A DNA stretch of 64,000 nt from Clostridiaceae bacterium (lineage in GTDB: Bacteria > Bacillota > Clostridia > Lachnospirales > Lachnospiraceae). The translations under genes were made by a program, and so were the position numbers. The notes beneath the pieces were generated by a model. It saw only the letters and a program-made list of their open reading frames with translations. It had not been told where the DNA came from and made no database searches. Shown here piece by piece: positions 20,118-30,740 of the stretch. The stretch spans positions 21,709 to 85,708 of the forward strand of contig QXWR01000022.1 of the NCBI GenBank assembly GCA_009911065.1, read 5' to 3'. Every line of letters begins with the position of its first letter. The first letter of the stretch is position 1.

Positions 20118-20486
20118 ATGGCTCGTATTGCAGGAGTTGATTTACCAAGAGAGAAGCGTGTCGAGATCGGCTTGACTTACATTTACGGGATTGGAAGAAC
20201 CAGTTCTAACCGTATTTTGGCAGAAGCAGGCGTGAATCCGGATACTCGCGTGAAAGATCTGACCGATGATGAGGTCAAAAAGATTGCGGCAGTGATTGCG
20301 GACAGTCAGGTAGTGGAAGGTGATCTGCGCAGAGAGATTGCCATGAATATTAAGCGGCTGCAGGAGATCGGCTGTTATCGCGGCATCCGTCATAGAAGAA
20401 GTCTGCCGGTTCGGGGACAGAAGACAAAAACCAATGCAAGGACCCGGAAAGGACCACGTAAAACTGTGGCGAATAAGAAGAAATAA
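20118..20486 (+). CDS. rpsM: 30S ribosomal protein S13
   Basis: 122 residues. [20 protein letters not shown] is the start of the family; the basic tail [16 protein letters not shown] contacts P-site tRNA. AGGAGG upstream. A 151-bp non-coding gap follows before rpsK in which I see no gene. Confidence 0.97.
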   Translation: MARIAGVDLPREKRVEIGLTYIYGIGRTSSNRILAEAGVNPDTRVKDLTDDEVKKIAAVIADSQVVEGDLRREIAMNIKRLQEIGCYRGIRHRRSLPVRGQKTKTNARTRKGPRKTVANKKK

Positions 20487-20637
20487 AAGCAGAAGCAGAC
20501 TGGATCAGAGATCACGGTCAATACGAATCAAGTTGTATGTTTTAAAAACAGGAACAAGATTCAGGTATCCAAAGCTTCGGGACAGGTTTCCCGAATGCGT
20601 AGCGAATCAAGACGAAAGGAAAGTAGGTTAGTTTAAA

Positions 20638-21039
20638 ATGGCTAAAAATAAGTCCACTGGAAAGAAAGTGACGAAAAAGCGCGTAAAGAAAAACGTTGAA
20701 CGCGGACAGGCACATATCCAGTCATCTTTCAACAATACGATTGTAACGTTGACCGATGCACAGGGTAATGCTTTATCTTGGGCAAGTGCCGGAGGTCTGG
20801 GATTTAGAGGTTCAAGGAAATCTACTCCATATGCAGCTCAGATGGCTGCAGAGACTGCTGCCAAGGCAGCTATCGTACATGGTTTAAAGTCTGTTGACGT
20901 TATGGTAAAGGGTCCCGGTTCGGGTCGTGAAGCAGCAATCCGTGCACTTTCTGCATGCGGCATTGAAGTAACCAGCATTAAGGACGTAACCCCGGTTCCA
21001 CACAACGGTTGCCGTCCGCCAAAACGTAGAAGAGTCTAA
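20638..21039 (+). CDS. rpsK: 30S ribosomal protein S11
   Basis: 133 residues. [19 protein letters not shown] near the start and the family signature [17 protein letters not shown]; ends KRRRV. Forms the platform of the 30S subunit. Confidence 0.97.
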   Translation: MAKNKSTGKKVTKKRVKKNVERGQAHIQSSFNNTIVTLTDAQGNALSWASAGGLGFRGSRKSTPYAAQMAAETAAKAAIVHGLKSVDVMVKGPGSGREAAIRALSACGIEVTSIKDVTPVPHNGCRPPKRRRV

Positions 21040-21054
21040 TAGGAGGTACGAAAA

Positions 21055-21648
21055 GTGGCAGTAGATAGAGTTCCTGTTCTTAAAAGATGCAGATCCCTTG
21101 GTTTGGAACCCAGCTACTTGGGAATCAGCAAAAAGTCAAAAAGAGAAGTAAAACGGGCGAATCGGAAAGTGAGCGAGTACGGCATGCAGCTGCGGGAAAA
21201 GCAGAAAGCAAAATTCATCTATGGCGTGCTGGAGAAACCTTTCCGCAACTACTATGCAAAAGCAGAGAAGATGGAGGGTCAGGCTGGTGAGAATCTTTTG
21301 ATTCTCTTGGAGAGAAGACTGGACAATGTAGTATTCCGGCTGGGATTTGGAAAGACCAGACGGGAGACCCGTCAGATTGTTGACCATAAGCATGTTCTGG
21401 TAAATGGAAAGTGCGTGAATATTCCGTCCTACCTGGTAAAGGCAGGGGATGTGATTGAGATCAAGGAGAAAGTAAAGTCTTCTCCCAGATATAAAATCGC
21501 TTTGGAAGCGACGATGGGACGTTTGGTTCCGGCATGGCTGGATGTGGACCATGAGAATCTTCGCGGTGTGGTGAAGTCTTTACCCACCAGGGAAGAGATC
21601 GATGTTCCGGTAGAAGAGATGCTTATCGTCGAGTTGTATTCTAAGTAA
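21055..21648 (+). CDS. rpsD: 30S ribosomal protein S4
   Basis: 197 residues, GTG start. S4 RNA-binding domain [16 protein letters not shown]. The N-terminus lacks the zinc Cys cluster. Primary 16S binder and in many bacteria the autoregulator of its operon; here it sits in the alpha block beside rpoA. RBS TAGGAGG. Confidence 0.97.
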   Translation: MAVDRVPVLKRCRSLGLEPSYLGISKKSKREVKRANRKVSEYGMQLREKQKAKFIYGVLEKPFRNYYAKAEKMEGQAGENLLILLERRLDNVVFRLGFGKTRRETRQIVDHKHVLVNGKCVNIPSYLVKAGDVIEIKEKVKSSPRYKIALEATMGRLVPAWLDVDHENLRGVVKSLPTREEIDVPVEEMLIVELYSK

Positions 21649-21689
21649 GTTTCCCTCGATAGACGAACCCAAAAGGAGGGGCTATAATC

Positions 21690-22649
21690 GTGTTCGATTT
21701 TGAAAAACCAAACATTGAGATTGTTGAAATTTCAGATGATAAGAAGTACGGCAAATTTGTTGTGGAACCGCTTGAGAGGGGCTACGGCACCACGCTGGGA
21801 AATTCCCTGAGAAGAATTATGCTTTCTTCTCTGCCGGGTGCGGCGGTCAGTCAGGTAAAAATCGAAGGCGTTTTACATGAGTTCAGTTCCATTTCCGGAG
21901 TGAAGGAAGATGTGACTGAAATCATCATGAACATCAAGAACTTATCGATCAAGAACAACAGCGACAGCAATGAAGTCAAGACCGCTTATATTGAGTTTGA
22001 AGGCGAGGGAGTTATTACTGCTGCGGATATTCAGGCAGACCCGGATATTGAGATTATGAATCCGGAGCAGGTGATTGCGACTTTAAGCGGCGGCACGGAC
22101 AGTAAGTTCTATATGGAGCTTACCATTTCCAAAGGCCGGGGATATGTAAGCGCTGACAAGAATAAAAATGAAGATCTGCCCATTGGCGTGATTGCGATTG
22201 ATTCCATTTACACGCCGGTAGAGCGGGTGAATATGACCATTGAGAACAGCCGTGTAGGACAGATTATTGACTATGATAAACTGACGCTGGATGTGTATAC
22301 CAATGGAACTCTGGCTCCGGATGAGGCAGTCAGTCTGGCCGCTAAGGTCTTAAGTGAACATTTGAACCTGTTTATTGATCTTTCGGAAAATGCCAGAACT
22401 GCAGAGATTATGGTGGAAAAAGAGGACAATGAGAAAGAGAAAGTTCTGGAGATGAACATTGATGAGCTGGAGCTTTCGGTTCGTTCTTATAACTGTCTGA
22501 AACGTGCTGGAATCAACACAGTGGAAGAGTTGTGCAACCGTACTCCGGAGGATATGATGAAGGTCCGGAATTTGGGAAGAAAGTCCCTGGAGGAGGTTCT
22601 TGCAAAACTGAAAGAACTGGGGCTGCAGTTAAATCCCAGCGAGGAATAA
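21690..22649 (+). CDS. rpoA: RNA polymerase alpha subunit
   Basis: 319 residues, GTG start with AAAGGAGGGG upstream. N-terminal dimer domain ([20 protein letters not shown]) and C-terminal domain (about 245-319) with the helix-hairpin-helix set [16 protein letters not shown] and [15 protein letters not shown] that binds UP elements and activators. Confidence 0.98.
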   Translation: MFDFEKPNIEIVEISDDKKYGKFVVEPLERGYGTTLGNSLRRIMLSSLPGAAVSQVKIEGVLHEFSSISGVKEDVTEIIMNIKNLSIKNNSDSNEVKTAYIEFEGEGVITAADIQADPDIEIMNPEQVIATLSGGTDSKFYMELTISKGRGYVSADKNKNEDLPIGVIAIDSIYTPVERVNMTIENSRVGQIIDYDKLTLDVYTNGTLAPDEAVSLAAKVLSEHLNLFIDLSENARTAEIMVEKEDNEKEKVLEMNIDELELSVRSYNCLKRAGINTVEELCNRTPEDMMKVRNLGRKSLEEVLAKLKELGLQLNPSEE

Positions 22650-22783
22650 ACGAAGCATTTATTTTTGTGCCGGGTTCGTAAGGCCAATGATGCAGAGCCT
22701 GGTACACTCAAATAGCAGAATTGGATGTAGTCTGGTAAGACCGATGGCACGGACTGCACTCCGGATAAATGGAGGAAAATAAA

Positions 22784-23320
22784 ATGGCAGGTTACAGAAA
22801 GCTTGGAAGAACTTCCAGCCAGAGAAAGGCTTTGATTCGCAGTCAGGTTACTTCTCTGCTGTATCATGGAAAGATTCGCACCACAGAGGCCAGAGCAAAA
22901 GAAATCCGCAAGGTTGCAGAGGGACTGATTGCTATGGCAGTAAGAGAGAAAGACAATTTTGATACGGTAACAGTTACAGCAAAAGTTCCCCGTAAGGACG
23001 ATAAGGGCAAGAGAGTCAAAGAGGAGAAGAACGGCAGAAAAGTAACGGTTTATGATGAGGTTCAGAAGGAGATCAAGAAAGACCAGCCTTCCAGACTTCA
23101 TGCAAGACGTCAGATGCTTAAGGTTCTGTATGGAGTGACAGAAGTTCCCTCCACACCCGCTGGCAGAAAGAAAAACACCAAATCCGTAGATCTTCCTGCA
23201 AAATTGTTTGATGAGATTGCTCCCAAATATGTGTCCCGCAATGGTGGTTATACCCGTATTGTAAAGATTGGACAGCGTAAAGGTGACGGAGCGATGGAAG
23301 TTCTGTTAGAGCTGGTATAA
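22784..23320 (+). CDS. rplQ: 50S ribosomal protein L17 with insertions
   Basis: 178 residues from ATG 22784 (GGAGG at 22771-22775). The ends match L17 ([34 protein letters not shown]), but the family is usually about 113-130 residues. A Lys-rich insertion of roughly 47 residues (about 57-103) and a shorter one near 120-133 explain the excess. Last gene of the ribosomal superoperon, followed by a strong terminator. Confidence 0.95.
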   Translation: MAGYRKLGRTSSQRKALIRSQVTSLLYHGKIRTTEARAKEIRKVAEGLIAMAVREKDNFDTVTVTAKVPRKDDKGKRVKEEKNGRKVTVYDEVQKEIKKDQPSRLHARRQMLKVLYGVTEVPSTPAGRKKNTKSVDLPAKLFDEIAPKYVSRNGGYTRIVKIGQRKGDGAMEVLLELV

Positions 23321-23363
23321 GAGCTTTATCCGGGAATTATATAATAGGTATCAGTAAAATTAA

Positions 23364-23390
23364 AACAGCTGCTTGCGCGGCTGTTTTTTT
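23364..23390 (+). terminator. Terminator of the ribosomal superoperon
   Basis: AACAGCTGC (23364-23372) pairs with GCGGCTGTT (23377-23385) around a TTGC loop, then a T run. Confidence 0.85.
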
Positions 23391-23500
23391 ATGGTTGAAA
23401 TGGAGAGGTTCGTGTACTGGACTCATTATAACGGATAAAAATGTGGTGTAAACAATCCATATATTTCCATAAAAAAGTAATAAATTATCTGTATTTTTGG

Positions 23501-23526
23501 TAAGAATATTGTAAGTTGATTATAAG
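23501..23526 (+). promoter_or_regulatory. Three TAAG direct repeats with 11-bp period
   Basis: TAAG at 23501, 23512 and 23523, each 11 bp apart. The set overlaps the -35 of the promoter below, as expected for an activator site of the OmpR/PhoB type (inference). Compare 4754-4779. Confidence 0.5.
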
Positions 23527-23544
23527 ATTAGCCTGGTTTATAAT
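23516..23544 (+). promoter_or_regulatory. Promoter of second cell-wall-binding protein
   Basis: TTGATT (23516-23521), 17-bp spacer, TATAAT (23539-23544), 47 bp before the start codon. Confidence 0.6.
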
Positions 23545-23590
23545 TAAAATTGACAAGGAATAAAAGTGAATTGCCAGAGAGGAATGAAAA

Positions 23591-24820
23591 ATGATGAAAA
23601 AGAGGAAGTGGATTTGGACAACAGCTTTGGCAGCGATTTTAATGTCCGTCAGTATTATGACAGCAGCTGCAGCAGACCGGGTTATTACCAGTGTGACCAT
23701 ACGGGTCAACTCAAAACTGGAGCCAGGAAGTACTCTGCCGGATATTGGTCTTGACAGCGGGTCCGTAGAAAGTGGGGAGATTTCTGTTTCCAGCAGCACC
23801 AACCGATATACCGTTGACCGGGCTGAGTGGGTGACTTCCACCTCCCGGACCATAGAGGTAGGGGACCGGCCGGAGATGAAAGTATGGCTGCGGGCCGGAT
23901 CGGAAGACTATTTTAAGGGAACTTACCGTTCCAGTAATGTTTCGGTAAAATCAGGAGATTTTGTCAGCGCAAAGCGGGAAGATTCGGACACATTGATGGT
24001 GCGGATTCGGGTACAGGCCGTTAAGGGGGATTTTGCACCGCCGGAGGATGCTTACTGGAAGGACAATGCCAGGGGAATGGCCCGGTGGGAGAAACCAGAA
24101 GACGGGGATTCCGGCAAGTATGAGGTGGTGCTGCGCCGGGGATCGGCAAAGGTACATACGGTGGAAACCACCGGCACATCCTATAATTTTTATCCTTACA
24201 TGACAACAGCAGGAACCTATTCTTTCCGGGTTCGAACCATTGCAAAGACCAGTGCAGATGAGAATTATGGAAAGAGCAGTGACTGGATTGAGTCAGATGA
24301 GCTTTACATTGCCAAGGAGGATGTGTCAGACGGTTCCGGCAGAACCGACGTGACGGTTGGGCCTACTGGCAATACCTTGGTGGGGTGGCAGTATCAGGAC
24401 AATGAATGGTATTATTATTATCCAGACGGAACCTGTCAGCGGGATTCCTGGCTGAATGTCAATGACCGGTGGTATCTGTTTCAGGCAGACGGAAAGATGT
24501 TAAAGGGATGGCAGAACCGGGATGGAAAGACCTATTTCCTTTCCGATAACGGGGATATGCATATGGGATGGATTCAGGCGGAGGGGCGCTGGTATTATAT
24601 GAATCCAATTCCGGGAGATTACTTTGGAGCCATGGTGAAAAACCAGTGGGCAGAGGTCAATGGGAAGACTTACTATTTTAATCAGGATGGGATTATGGTA
24701 GAAGGATGGTATCAGGTGGGAGAAGACTGGTATTATTTTTATCCTGGAGACGGAAACAAGGCAGTGAACACCTGGATTGATACGTTTTATGTAGATGAGA
24801 ATGGAATTTGGAGAAAATAG
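23591..24820 (+). CDS. Secreted protein with C-terminal cell-wall-binding repeats
   Basis: 409 residues. Signal peptide (MMKKRKWIWTTALAAILM, likely cleavage after AAAA near 28). Residues about 30-240 form a unique region with beta-rich stretches, including a fibronectin-like segment (YSFRVRTIAK). Residues about 255-409 are five or so Trp/Tyr/Gly repeats (WYYYYPDG, WYLFQADGK, WYYMNP, WYYFYPGD) of the CW_binding_1 type. It probably sits on the wall; function of the N-terminal region is unknown. Own promoter and terminator. Confidence 0.85.
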   Translation: MMKKRKWIWTTALAAILMSVSIMTAAAADRVITSVTIRVNSKLEPGSTLPDIGLDSGSVESGEISVSSSTNRYTVDRAEWVTSTSRTIEVGDRPEMKVWLRAGSEDYFKGTYRSSNVSVKSGDFVSAKREDSDTLMVRIRVQAVKGDFAPPEDAYWKDNARGMARWEKPEDGDSGKYEVVLRRGSAKVHTVETTGTSYNFYPYMTTAGTYSFRVRTIAKTSADENYGKSSDWIESDELYIAKEDVSDGSGRTDVTVGPTGNTLVGWQYQDNEWYYYYPDGTCQRDSWLNVNDRWYLFQADGKMLKGWQNRDGKTYFLSDNGDMHMGWIQAEGRWYYMNPIPGDYFGAMVKNQWAEVNGKTYYFNQDGIMVEGWYQVGEDWYYFYPGDGNKAVNTWIDTFYVDENGIWRK

Positions 24821-24831
24821 GATGAAAGAAG

Positions 24832-24878
24832 CTGCTGCAGACATCGGAAAATGACCGAGGTTTTGCAGCAGTTTTTTT
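24832..24878 (+). terminator. Terminator after second cell-wall-binding protein
   Basis: CTGCTGCA (24832-24839) pairs with TGCAGCAG (24864-24871), with an inner TCGG/CCGA helix, then seven T. The following stretch to 25117 holds no gene I can support. Confidence 0.8.
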
Positions 24879-25117
24879 CTGTTGGAAAGGTTGTATAAAT
24901 AGTTCCTAAGCTTTCTATGGGAAATTACTTGACGGTAGTTGTAATTTAGCTTAAAATTGAGGAACATATGGTTGTAAACCAATGTCATATCATTTTGCTA
25001 AAAAATAAAAGATGGTCCATGCTGTTTTTTTGCATTGTTTAACAAAATGGCATTGGGCTGTATACGGTAACTGAGAAAGCAGGATGTGAGCTGTCAGGAG
25101 GAAATAAAAAAGCGTTT

Positions 25118-26038
25118 ATGGGAATTATTAAGGCATCGAAATTGATTTTTGATTATGTTCGCAGAGATGAAGAAGATCGGATAGAGGAGATAAATCGTGC
25201 CATTGACGGGCTGGATTTGGATATTCAGGAGGGTGACTTTGTGGCAGTGCTGGGACATAATGGTTCTGGCAAGTCCACCTTTGCCAAACAGGTAAATGGG
25301 ATTTTGCTGCCAACAGAGGGAACCGTGTGGATTTCTGGAATGAAAACCACAGATGACAGCCATATTTGGGATATTCGGAAGACTGCCGGTATGGTGTTCC
25401 AAAATCCGGACAACCAGATTATTGGGAATGTGGTGGAGGAGGACGTAGGATTTGGACCGGAAAATTTGGGAGTGCCCACAGAGGAGATCTGGCGGCGGGT
25501 GGATGAGAGCCTTAAGGCAGTTGGAATGACGGCTTTTCGGCTAAAATCACCGAATAAATTGTCTGGAGGGCAGAAACAGCGGGTGGCAATCGCCGGAGTT
25601 ATGGCTATGAAGCCCAAGTGTATTGTTTTGGATGAGCCTACGGCAATGCTGGACCCCAATGGCCGGAAAGACGTAATCCGAACCATCCATGAACTGAATA
25701 AAAAGGAAGGAATTACCGTGTTATTGATTACCCATTATATGGAGGAAGTCATAGAGGCAGATCGGGTGATTGTAATGGATGGGGGGCATCTGGTCATGGA
25801 CGGAACACCCAGGGAAATTTTTTCCAGAGTGAAAGAGCTGAAAGAATATCGTTTGGATGTGCCGCAGGTTACTGAGCTTGCTTATGAGCTGAAGAAAGAA
25901 GGGGTAGAACTTCCAGACGGGATTTTGACTATTGAGGAGCTGACGGATGCTTTGGTTCCTCTTTTAAAAGGGCAGCAGGCAGACAGAGAGAACGGGATTC
26001 CTACAGGAGGACAAAAAGAAGATGTCAATCAGGGCTGA
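25118..26038 (+). CDS. ecfA1: ECF transporter ATPase EcfA1
   Basis: 306 residues. Walker [10 protein letters not shown], signature [14 protein letters not shown], Walker [14 protein letters not shown], switch His in LLITHYMEE. One of the two ABC ATPases of an energy-coupling factor module that powers vitamin uptake with separate S components. AGGAGG lies 16 bp before the ATG, wider than normal. Overlaps ecfA2 by 17 bp. Confidence 0.93.
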   Translation: MGIIKASKLIFDYVRRDEEDRIEEINRAIDGLDLDIQEGDFVAVLGHNGSGKSTFAKQVNGILLPTEGTVWISGMKTTDDSHIWDIRKTAGMVFQNPDNQIIGNVVEEDVGFGPENLGVPTEEIWRRVDESLKAVGMTAFRLKSPNKLSGGQKQRVAIAGVMAMKPKCIVLDEPTAMLDPNGRKDVIRTIHELNKKEGITVLLITHYMEEVIEADRVIVMDGGHLVMDGTPREIFSRVKELKEYRLDVPQVTELAYELKKEGVELPDGILTIEELTDALVPLLKGQQADRENGIPTGGQKEDVNQG

Positions 26039-26924
26039 ACATTTAACTTATCTATATGGAGAGGGAACCGCCTTTGAACAGTATGCCTTAAAGGATGTAA
26101 GTTTTGAGATTGGGGATGGGGAGTTTATCGGATTGATTGGACATACCGGGTCAGGGAAATCTACACTGATTCAACACTTAAATGGGCTGCTTCGTGCCAG
26201 CAGCGGAAAGATTTATTATAACGGAGAGGACATTGACCAGGAGGGATACGACCGGCGGAATCTAAGAAGCAAAGTGGGGCTGGTTTTTCAGTATCCGGAA
26301 CATCAGCTTTTTGAGGTGGATGTGCTGTCGGATGTGTGCTTTGGACCTAAAAACCAGGGACTGTCCAGAGAAGAGGCACAAGTAAGGGCAAAAGAGGCGC
26401 TGATGCAGGTAGGGCTTGAGGAACGGTTTTGGGATCAGTCTCCTTTTGAGCTGTCTGGAGGACAGAAGCGGCGGGTAGCCATTGCAGGAGTGCTTGCTAT
26501 GCAGCCAGAGGTGCTGATTTTGGACGAGCCTACAGCTGGACTGGACCCACGGGGAAGGGATGAGATCCTGGAAGAGATTGCAGGGCTTCACCGGGATAAG
26601 GGTATGACCATTGTGCTGGTATCTCACAGCATGGAGGATATTGCCCGGTATGCGGACCGGATTCTAGTGATGAATCATGGGGAGAAGCGGTTTGACGGGC
26701 CGCCCAGAGAGGTGTTTGGCCATTATAAAGAACTGGAGGAAATGGGACTGGCAGCGCCTCAGATTACGTATGTGGTTCAGAAGCTTCGGGAACATGGAAT
26801 ATCAATACCAGAAGATATTACAACCGTGGAAGAGGCCAAAGACGGGATTTTACGATTGTTAAAATCAGAAAAGGCCAAATGGTCCAGTGGGCAGATAGTC
26901 GGAAAGGCAGGCAACGGGGAATGA
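26022..26924 (+). CDS. ecfA2: ECF transporter ATPase EcfA2
   Basis: 300 residues. Walker [18 protein letters not shown]-loop FQYPEHQLF, signature [14 protein letters not shown], Walker [14 protein letters not shown]. Partners EcfA1 as a heterodimer below EcfT. Start overlaps ecfA1 and the stop overlaps ecfT by ATGA, so the three are translationally coupled. Confidence 0.93.
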   Translation: MSIRAEHLTYLYGEGTAFEQYALKDVSFEIGDGEFIGLIGHTGSGKSTLIQHLNGLLRASSGKIYYNGEDIDQEGYDRRNLRSKVGLVFQYPEHQLFEVDVLSDVCFGPKNQGLSREEAQVRAKEALMQVGLEERFWDQSPFELSGGQKRRVAIAGVLAMQPEVLILDEPTAGLDPRGRDEILEEIAGLHRDKGMTIVLVSHSMEDIARYADRILVMNHGEKRFDGPPREVFGHYKELEEMGLAAPQITYVVQKLREHGISIPEDITTVEEAKDGILRLLKSEKAKWSSGQIVGKAGNGE

Positions 26925-27709
26925 TACGGGATATTACATTAGGGCAATATTATCCGGTGGATTCAGTACTTCACCGAATGGACCCACGGACAAAGCTGTT
27001 TGGTACGATGACATTTATAATTTCTCTGTTTTTTGCGGGAAACTTTATGGCCTACGGAGTGGCTACAGTATTTCTGATTTTGGTAATCCGGCTGTCAAAA
27101 GTGCCCTTTGAGTTTATGGTGCGGGGCTTGAAAGCGATTTTGTTTTTGTTGTTGATCAGTGTCAGCTTTAATCTTTTTTTGACTCCGGGAACTTTGGTGT
27201 TCCAACTGGGATTTTTAAAAATCACCTGGGAGGGAATACGTCTGGCAGGATTTATGGCTTTAAGACTGGTTTATCTGGTAATCGGGTCTACAGTGATGAC
27301 CCTGACCACAACTCCCAACCAACTGACCGACGGTATGGAAAGAAGTCTTGGATTTTTAAATAAATGCAAGGTTCCGGTTCATGAAATTTCCATGATGATG
27401 TCTATTGCTTTAAGGTTTATTCCGATTTTGGTGGAAGAGACGGATAAGATTATGAAAGCTCAAATGGCACGGGGGGCGGATTTTGAAAGTGGGAATCTGA
27501 TTCAGAAGGCGAAAAATATGGTACCTCTTTTAGTGCCTCTGTTTATTTCTGCTTTTCGCCGTGCCACGGATTTGGCTATGGCCATGGAGGCTAGATGTTA
27601 TCATGGAGGGGATGGGAGAACGAAGATGAAACCGCTTCAATATGAGCGGCGGGATTATCTAGGGTATTTGGTGTGCGTCGGGTATCTGGCAGCAGTGATT
27701 TTCGTTTGA
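26921..27709 (+). CDS. ecfT: ECF transporter transmembrane subunit EcfT
   Basis: 262 residues from ATG 26921 ([15 protein letters not shown]) in the ATGA overlap; an in-frame upstream Met inside ecfA2 is not used. About five membrane helices and the two coupling motifs with Ala-Arg-Gly (QMARGADFESG and MEARCYHGG) that dock the ATPases. No S component is encoded next to it, as for group II ECF modules shared by several S proteins. Confidence 0.93.
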   Translation: MIRDITLGQYYPVDSVLHRMDPRTKLFGTMTFIISLFFAGNFMAYGVATVFLILVIRLSKVPFEFMVRGLKAILFLLLISVSFNLFLTPGTLVFQLGFLKITWEGIRLAGFMALRLVYLVIGSTVMTLTTTPNQLTDGMERSLGFLNKCKVPVHEISMMMSIALRFIPILVEETDKIMKAQMARGADFESGNLIQKAKNMVPLLVPLFISAFRRATDLAMAMEARCYHGGDGRTKMKPLQYERRDYLGYLVCVGYLAAVIFV

Positions 27710-27744
27710 AAACAGTGTGAGACTGTTTGGAAAGGGAAGAAAAG

Positions 27745-30648
27745 ATGGATTGTTGGACATTTTTAGGGATAGAGGCTACTGAGGATGAGGAGGCGATACG
27801 GAAAGCTTATCTGGAACGTTTGCCGGGATACCATCCAGAGGAGGATGCAGAAGGGTTTCGGCAACTTCGGAAGGCATTGGAGGAGGCTTTAAAAGAAGCA
27901 AAGGCTCTTGGAGAACAACAGGGGGCAAAAGAAAATTTAGGATTTGTTCAAAGTGAAATGCTGGGAAGAGAGGAAATCCAGGATTTTCTGAAACAGGCGG
28001 AGACGTTATATCAGGATTATGGACGCCGGATTTTGCCGGAGGAATGGAAAAAGGTAATGGATGCGCCTATATGCCGGGAGTTAGAGACCCAAAGAGAGGC
28101 CGGATGGGCTTTTTTGGGCTTTTTGATGGATCATTTTCATTTGCCCCATTCCTGCTATCAGGTATTTGATCAGGCTTTTGGGTGGACTGAGGATGAGGAT
28201 GAATTATACAATCATTTTCCGGAAGGTTTTTTGGATTATCTGTATGACCGGATTCGGGAAGAGGACAGTTTCCGATATGATATATTTGAGATTCGGGAAG
28301 GGTTTGATTATGACGAATTTTGCGAGCAGTTCTTTTGCCTTCGGACTGCTTTAGGGGAGAAAAAGCGGGAAGCAGTGGAGGAGATTTTAGGGAAACTGGA
28401 TGCCATGGGCATGGAACACCCAGATGTTTCTCTTTTGCGGGTTCGCCACGAGGCTATGCAGCGGGGAAATGAAAAGTATGCCTGGGAGCTGGCAAAGGAA
28501 TTGTTTTTAAAGGATGGAGAAAATCCTGGAACCCGTTACTGGTATGTGCGCACCTCTTTGGATTACCAGGATTCTGGGGCAGATATGGATGATTTGGGAG
28601 AGCTGATCAAATCTCTGATTGAGAGGGAGCCGGAGTTTGCCGGATACTGGCAGTTGATGGGAGATTTTTTGCATCGGAAGGGGGAGCTTTCCCAGGCTCT
28701 TATGTGTTATCGTCGGGCAAAAGAGTGTTCCGGAGACCGATGGGAGTACATTGAGGAACAGATTGTGGATACAGCTTTAGAGCTGTCGGAAGAGATGGAG
28801 AAAGATCCGGAGTTTGACGACTGGTGGCAGCTGGCTGGCGTATGTCATATGGCACAGCGGTATGAGCGGGTAAGAGAACTTTTGGAAGATAAGGAGCCGG
28901 ACGAGGAACAGAGAATGTCCTGGCTGTTTATGATGGCAGAAAGCTGCCATGAGACAGAGGAGTATGAGCTGGCGGCAAATTACCGTCAGGAAATATGGGA
29001 TTCGTTTGAAGGACAGGAGCGGCCTTTTCAGATGTATGTGGATTTGGCCCAGGAAAATAAGATGGCCGGAGATACTCAGAGGGCGCTGGAGATTTATGAG
29101 CTGGCAGAGGAGGAATATCCTGGCGAGCCGGAGATTTATTATCGGCGGGCAGAAATTCTCTCCAATGAGGGGCTTTTGGCAGAAGCAGAGCGGTTGTGCA
29201 ATAAGGCGCTAGAAATCGGGTTTCACCGAAACGCCTTTAACTTAAGAATGGAAATTCTTTTGGACAGGGACCAGTATAAGGATGTAAAGGAATCTGCAGA
29301 AGAGATTTTTAAACAGGGATACATCAGCGCTCAGATTCGCTATTATTATGCCCGGGCATTGAGAGGGCTGGAGGAGTATGAAAAGGCGGAGGAGATTTTA
29401 AAAGAGCTGGTGGAACATACCGGGGAGATCGGCGTTTTATGTCAGGAGTATGCGGCTGTCTGTTCCGCCCTGGATCGTCCGGAGGAAGCTCTTAGCTGGA
29501 TTGAGAAGGCCATAGAAGATCAGGATAGTTCAGTGCGCCGGTATATGAAGGGTCAGTATCTCCACGATTTGGAGCGGTATGAGGAAGAGGCGGCCTGGTA
29601 TCGGATGATGATGAGTCAAGGTCTGGACAATTATTATATTCATTATCGTCTGGCAAAGGTATTCCAGTCTCAATATGAGTTTGAAAAGGCGGAAGAAGGA
29701 TTTCGCAAGGCACTGGAAAGAGACAATACCTATGGTCTGGCCTGGGACAGCCTGGGGGATGTGTTACAGGATCAGGGCAAATGGGAGGCAGCGGCAGAAG
29801 CTTATGAGGAGGGCTGGAAAAACGGGAATTTTCAGTCCATTCGGGATTTGTGCCGGCTGATGAAGCGGACCCATCAAAATGAGCGGGCTTTGGAGTATTT
29901 AAAACAGGGCCTGGAAAAGCAGCCAAATGACAGCAGTCTTCTTCTGATTCAGGCAAAAGTGCTGCGGACACAGAAAAAATATTCTGAGGCAGCTCTCTGC
30001 CTGGGACGTTATATGGAGGTGAAGCCGTCTCAGACCTCTTATGCTTACCGGGAGATTGCTCTTTGCTGGGAGCGGGCAAAAGATTATGACAAGGCGGAAG
30101 AGTATTATCGGCGGGCGGTTGATTATGAGCCGGGAGTTGCCAGGAACTGGAGAAGCTTAGGGCATTATTTTGCTGACCGAAAGCAGTATGAAGAGGCGGT
30201 TCCCTATTTGGAGAAATCTGTGGAGATCGATCCCGACAGCACCTTTGGGTGGATGAAACTGGGAGAGATGTATGAAAAATTAGGGCGCGCCCAAGAGGCA
30301 TTTAAGTGTTATGAACGATCATTAGAGAATTATAAGATCGATATTGCGTCAGATCCCAGAAGCTGCTGTGACCTGGAAGGAATGGCGGACGTACTGATTC
30401 ATATGGGGCGGTTAGACGAGGCAGAGGAGATTTTAAAGCAGGTTCAAAGTTTGCAGAACGGAGTGTTTACCTGTAATTCGCCCATATGCTATGAAGGGCT
30501 GGAGGATATGGCGAAACTGGAAGAGAAAAGAGGAAACTTAGAGAAAGCGTTAGAGTGGATGGAAAAGGCAGGAGAATATTCTGTGACCGATTACTATCCC
30601 AAGGAGATCGCGCGGCTGAAAAAGGCCATTGAGGAAGCAAATACATAA
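27745..30648 (+). CDS. J-like domain plus TPR-repeat protein
   Basis: 967 residues from ATG 27745, preceded by GGAAAGGG. Residues 1-55 look like a J domain (DCWTFLGIEATEDEEAIRKAY), but the HPD tripeptide is H-P-E (GYHPEEDAEGF), a variant not expected to stimulate DnaK normally. The remaining ~850 residues are helical, with many TPR units from about 270 onward (A-L-x-x-Y-x-x-A pattern, e.g. QALMCYRRAKE, KAEEYYRRAVDYEP). No signal peptide. Probably a protein-binding scaffold. It sits between ecfT and truA, which are usually adjacent. Confidence 0.75.
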   Translation: MDCWTFLGIEATEDEEAIRKAYLERLPGYHPEEDAEGFRQLRKALEEALKEAKALGEQQGAKENLGFVQSEMLGREEIQDFLKQAETLYQDYGRRILPEEWKKVMDAPICRELETQREAGWAFLGFLMDHFHLPHSCYQVFDQAFGWTEDEDELYNHFPEGFLDYLYDRIREEDSFRYDIFEIREGFDYDEFCEQFFCLRTALGEKKREAVEEILGKLDAMGMEHPDVSLLRVRHEAMQRGNEKYAWELAKELFLKDGENPGTRYWYVRTSLDYQDSGADMDDLGELIKSLIEREPEFAGYWQLMGDFLHRKGELSQALMCYRRAKECSGDRWEYIEEQIVDTALELSEEMEKDPEFDDWWQLAGVCHMAQRYERVRELLEDKEPDEEQRMSWLFMMAESCHETEEYELAANYRQEIWDSFEGQERPFQMYVDLAQENKMAGDTQRALEIYELAEEEYPGEPEIYYRRAEILSNEGLLAEAERLCNKALEIGFHRNAFNLRMEILLDRDQYKDVKESAEEIFKQGYISAQIRYYYARALRGLEEYEKAEEILKELVEHTGEIGVLCQEYAAVCSALDRPEEALSWIEKAIEDQDSSVRRYMKGQYLHDLERYEEEAAWYRMMMSQGLDNYYIHYRLAKVFQSQYEFEKAEEGFRKALERDNTYGLAWDSLGDVLQDQGKWEAAAEAYEEGWKNGNFQSIRDLCRLMKRTHQNERALEYLKQGLEKQPNDSSLLLIQAKVLRTQKKYSEAALCLGRYMEVKPSQTSYAYREIALCWERAKDYDKAEEYYRRAVDYEPGVARNWRSLGHYFADRKQYEEAVPYLEKSVEIDPDSTFGWMKLGEMYEKLGRAQEAFKCYERSLENYKIDIASDPRSCCDLEGMADVLIHMGRLDEAEEILKQVQSLQNGVFTCNSPICYEGLEDMAKLEEKRGNLEKALEWMEKAGEYSVTDYYPKEIARLKKAIEEANT

Positions 30649-30740
30649 AAACCGGAGGGATGAGACCAACTCAAATATTAGAAAGAGTGTTTTTGTAAAG
30701 TGACATTGTTTTAGGGAAGACGGGATAAGGAGGCAGGCAG

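Noticed and set aside
29492..30301. Long minus-strand ORF (269 codons) inside the TPR gene
   Set aside because: It is a shadow of a strongly coding plus-strand repeat protein; Pro/Ser-rich composition and no RBS or family match.
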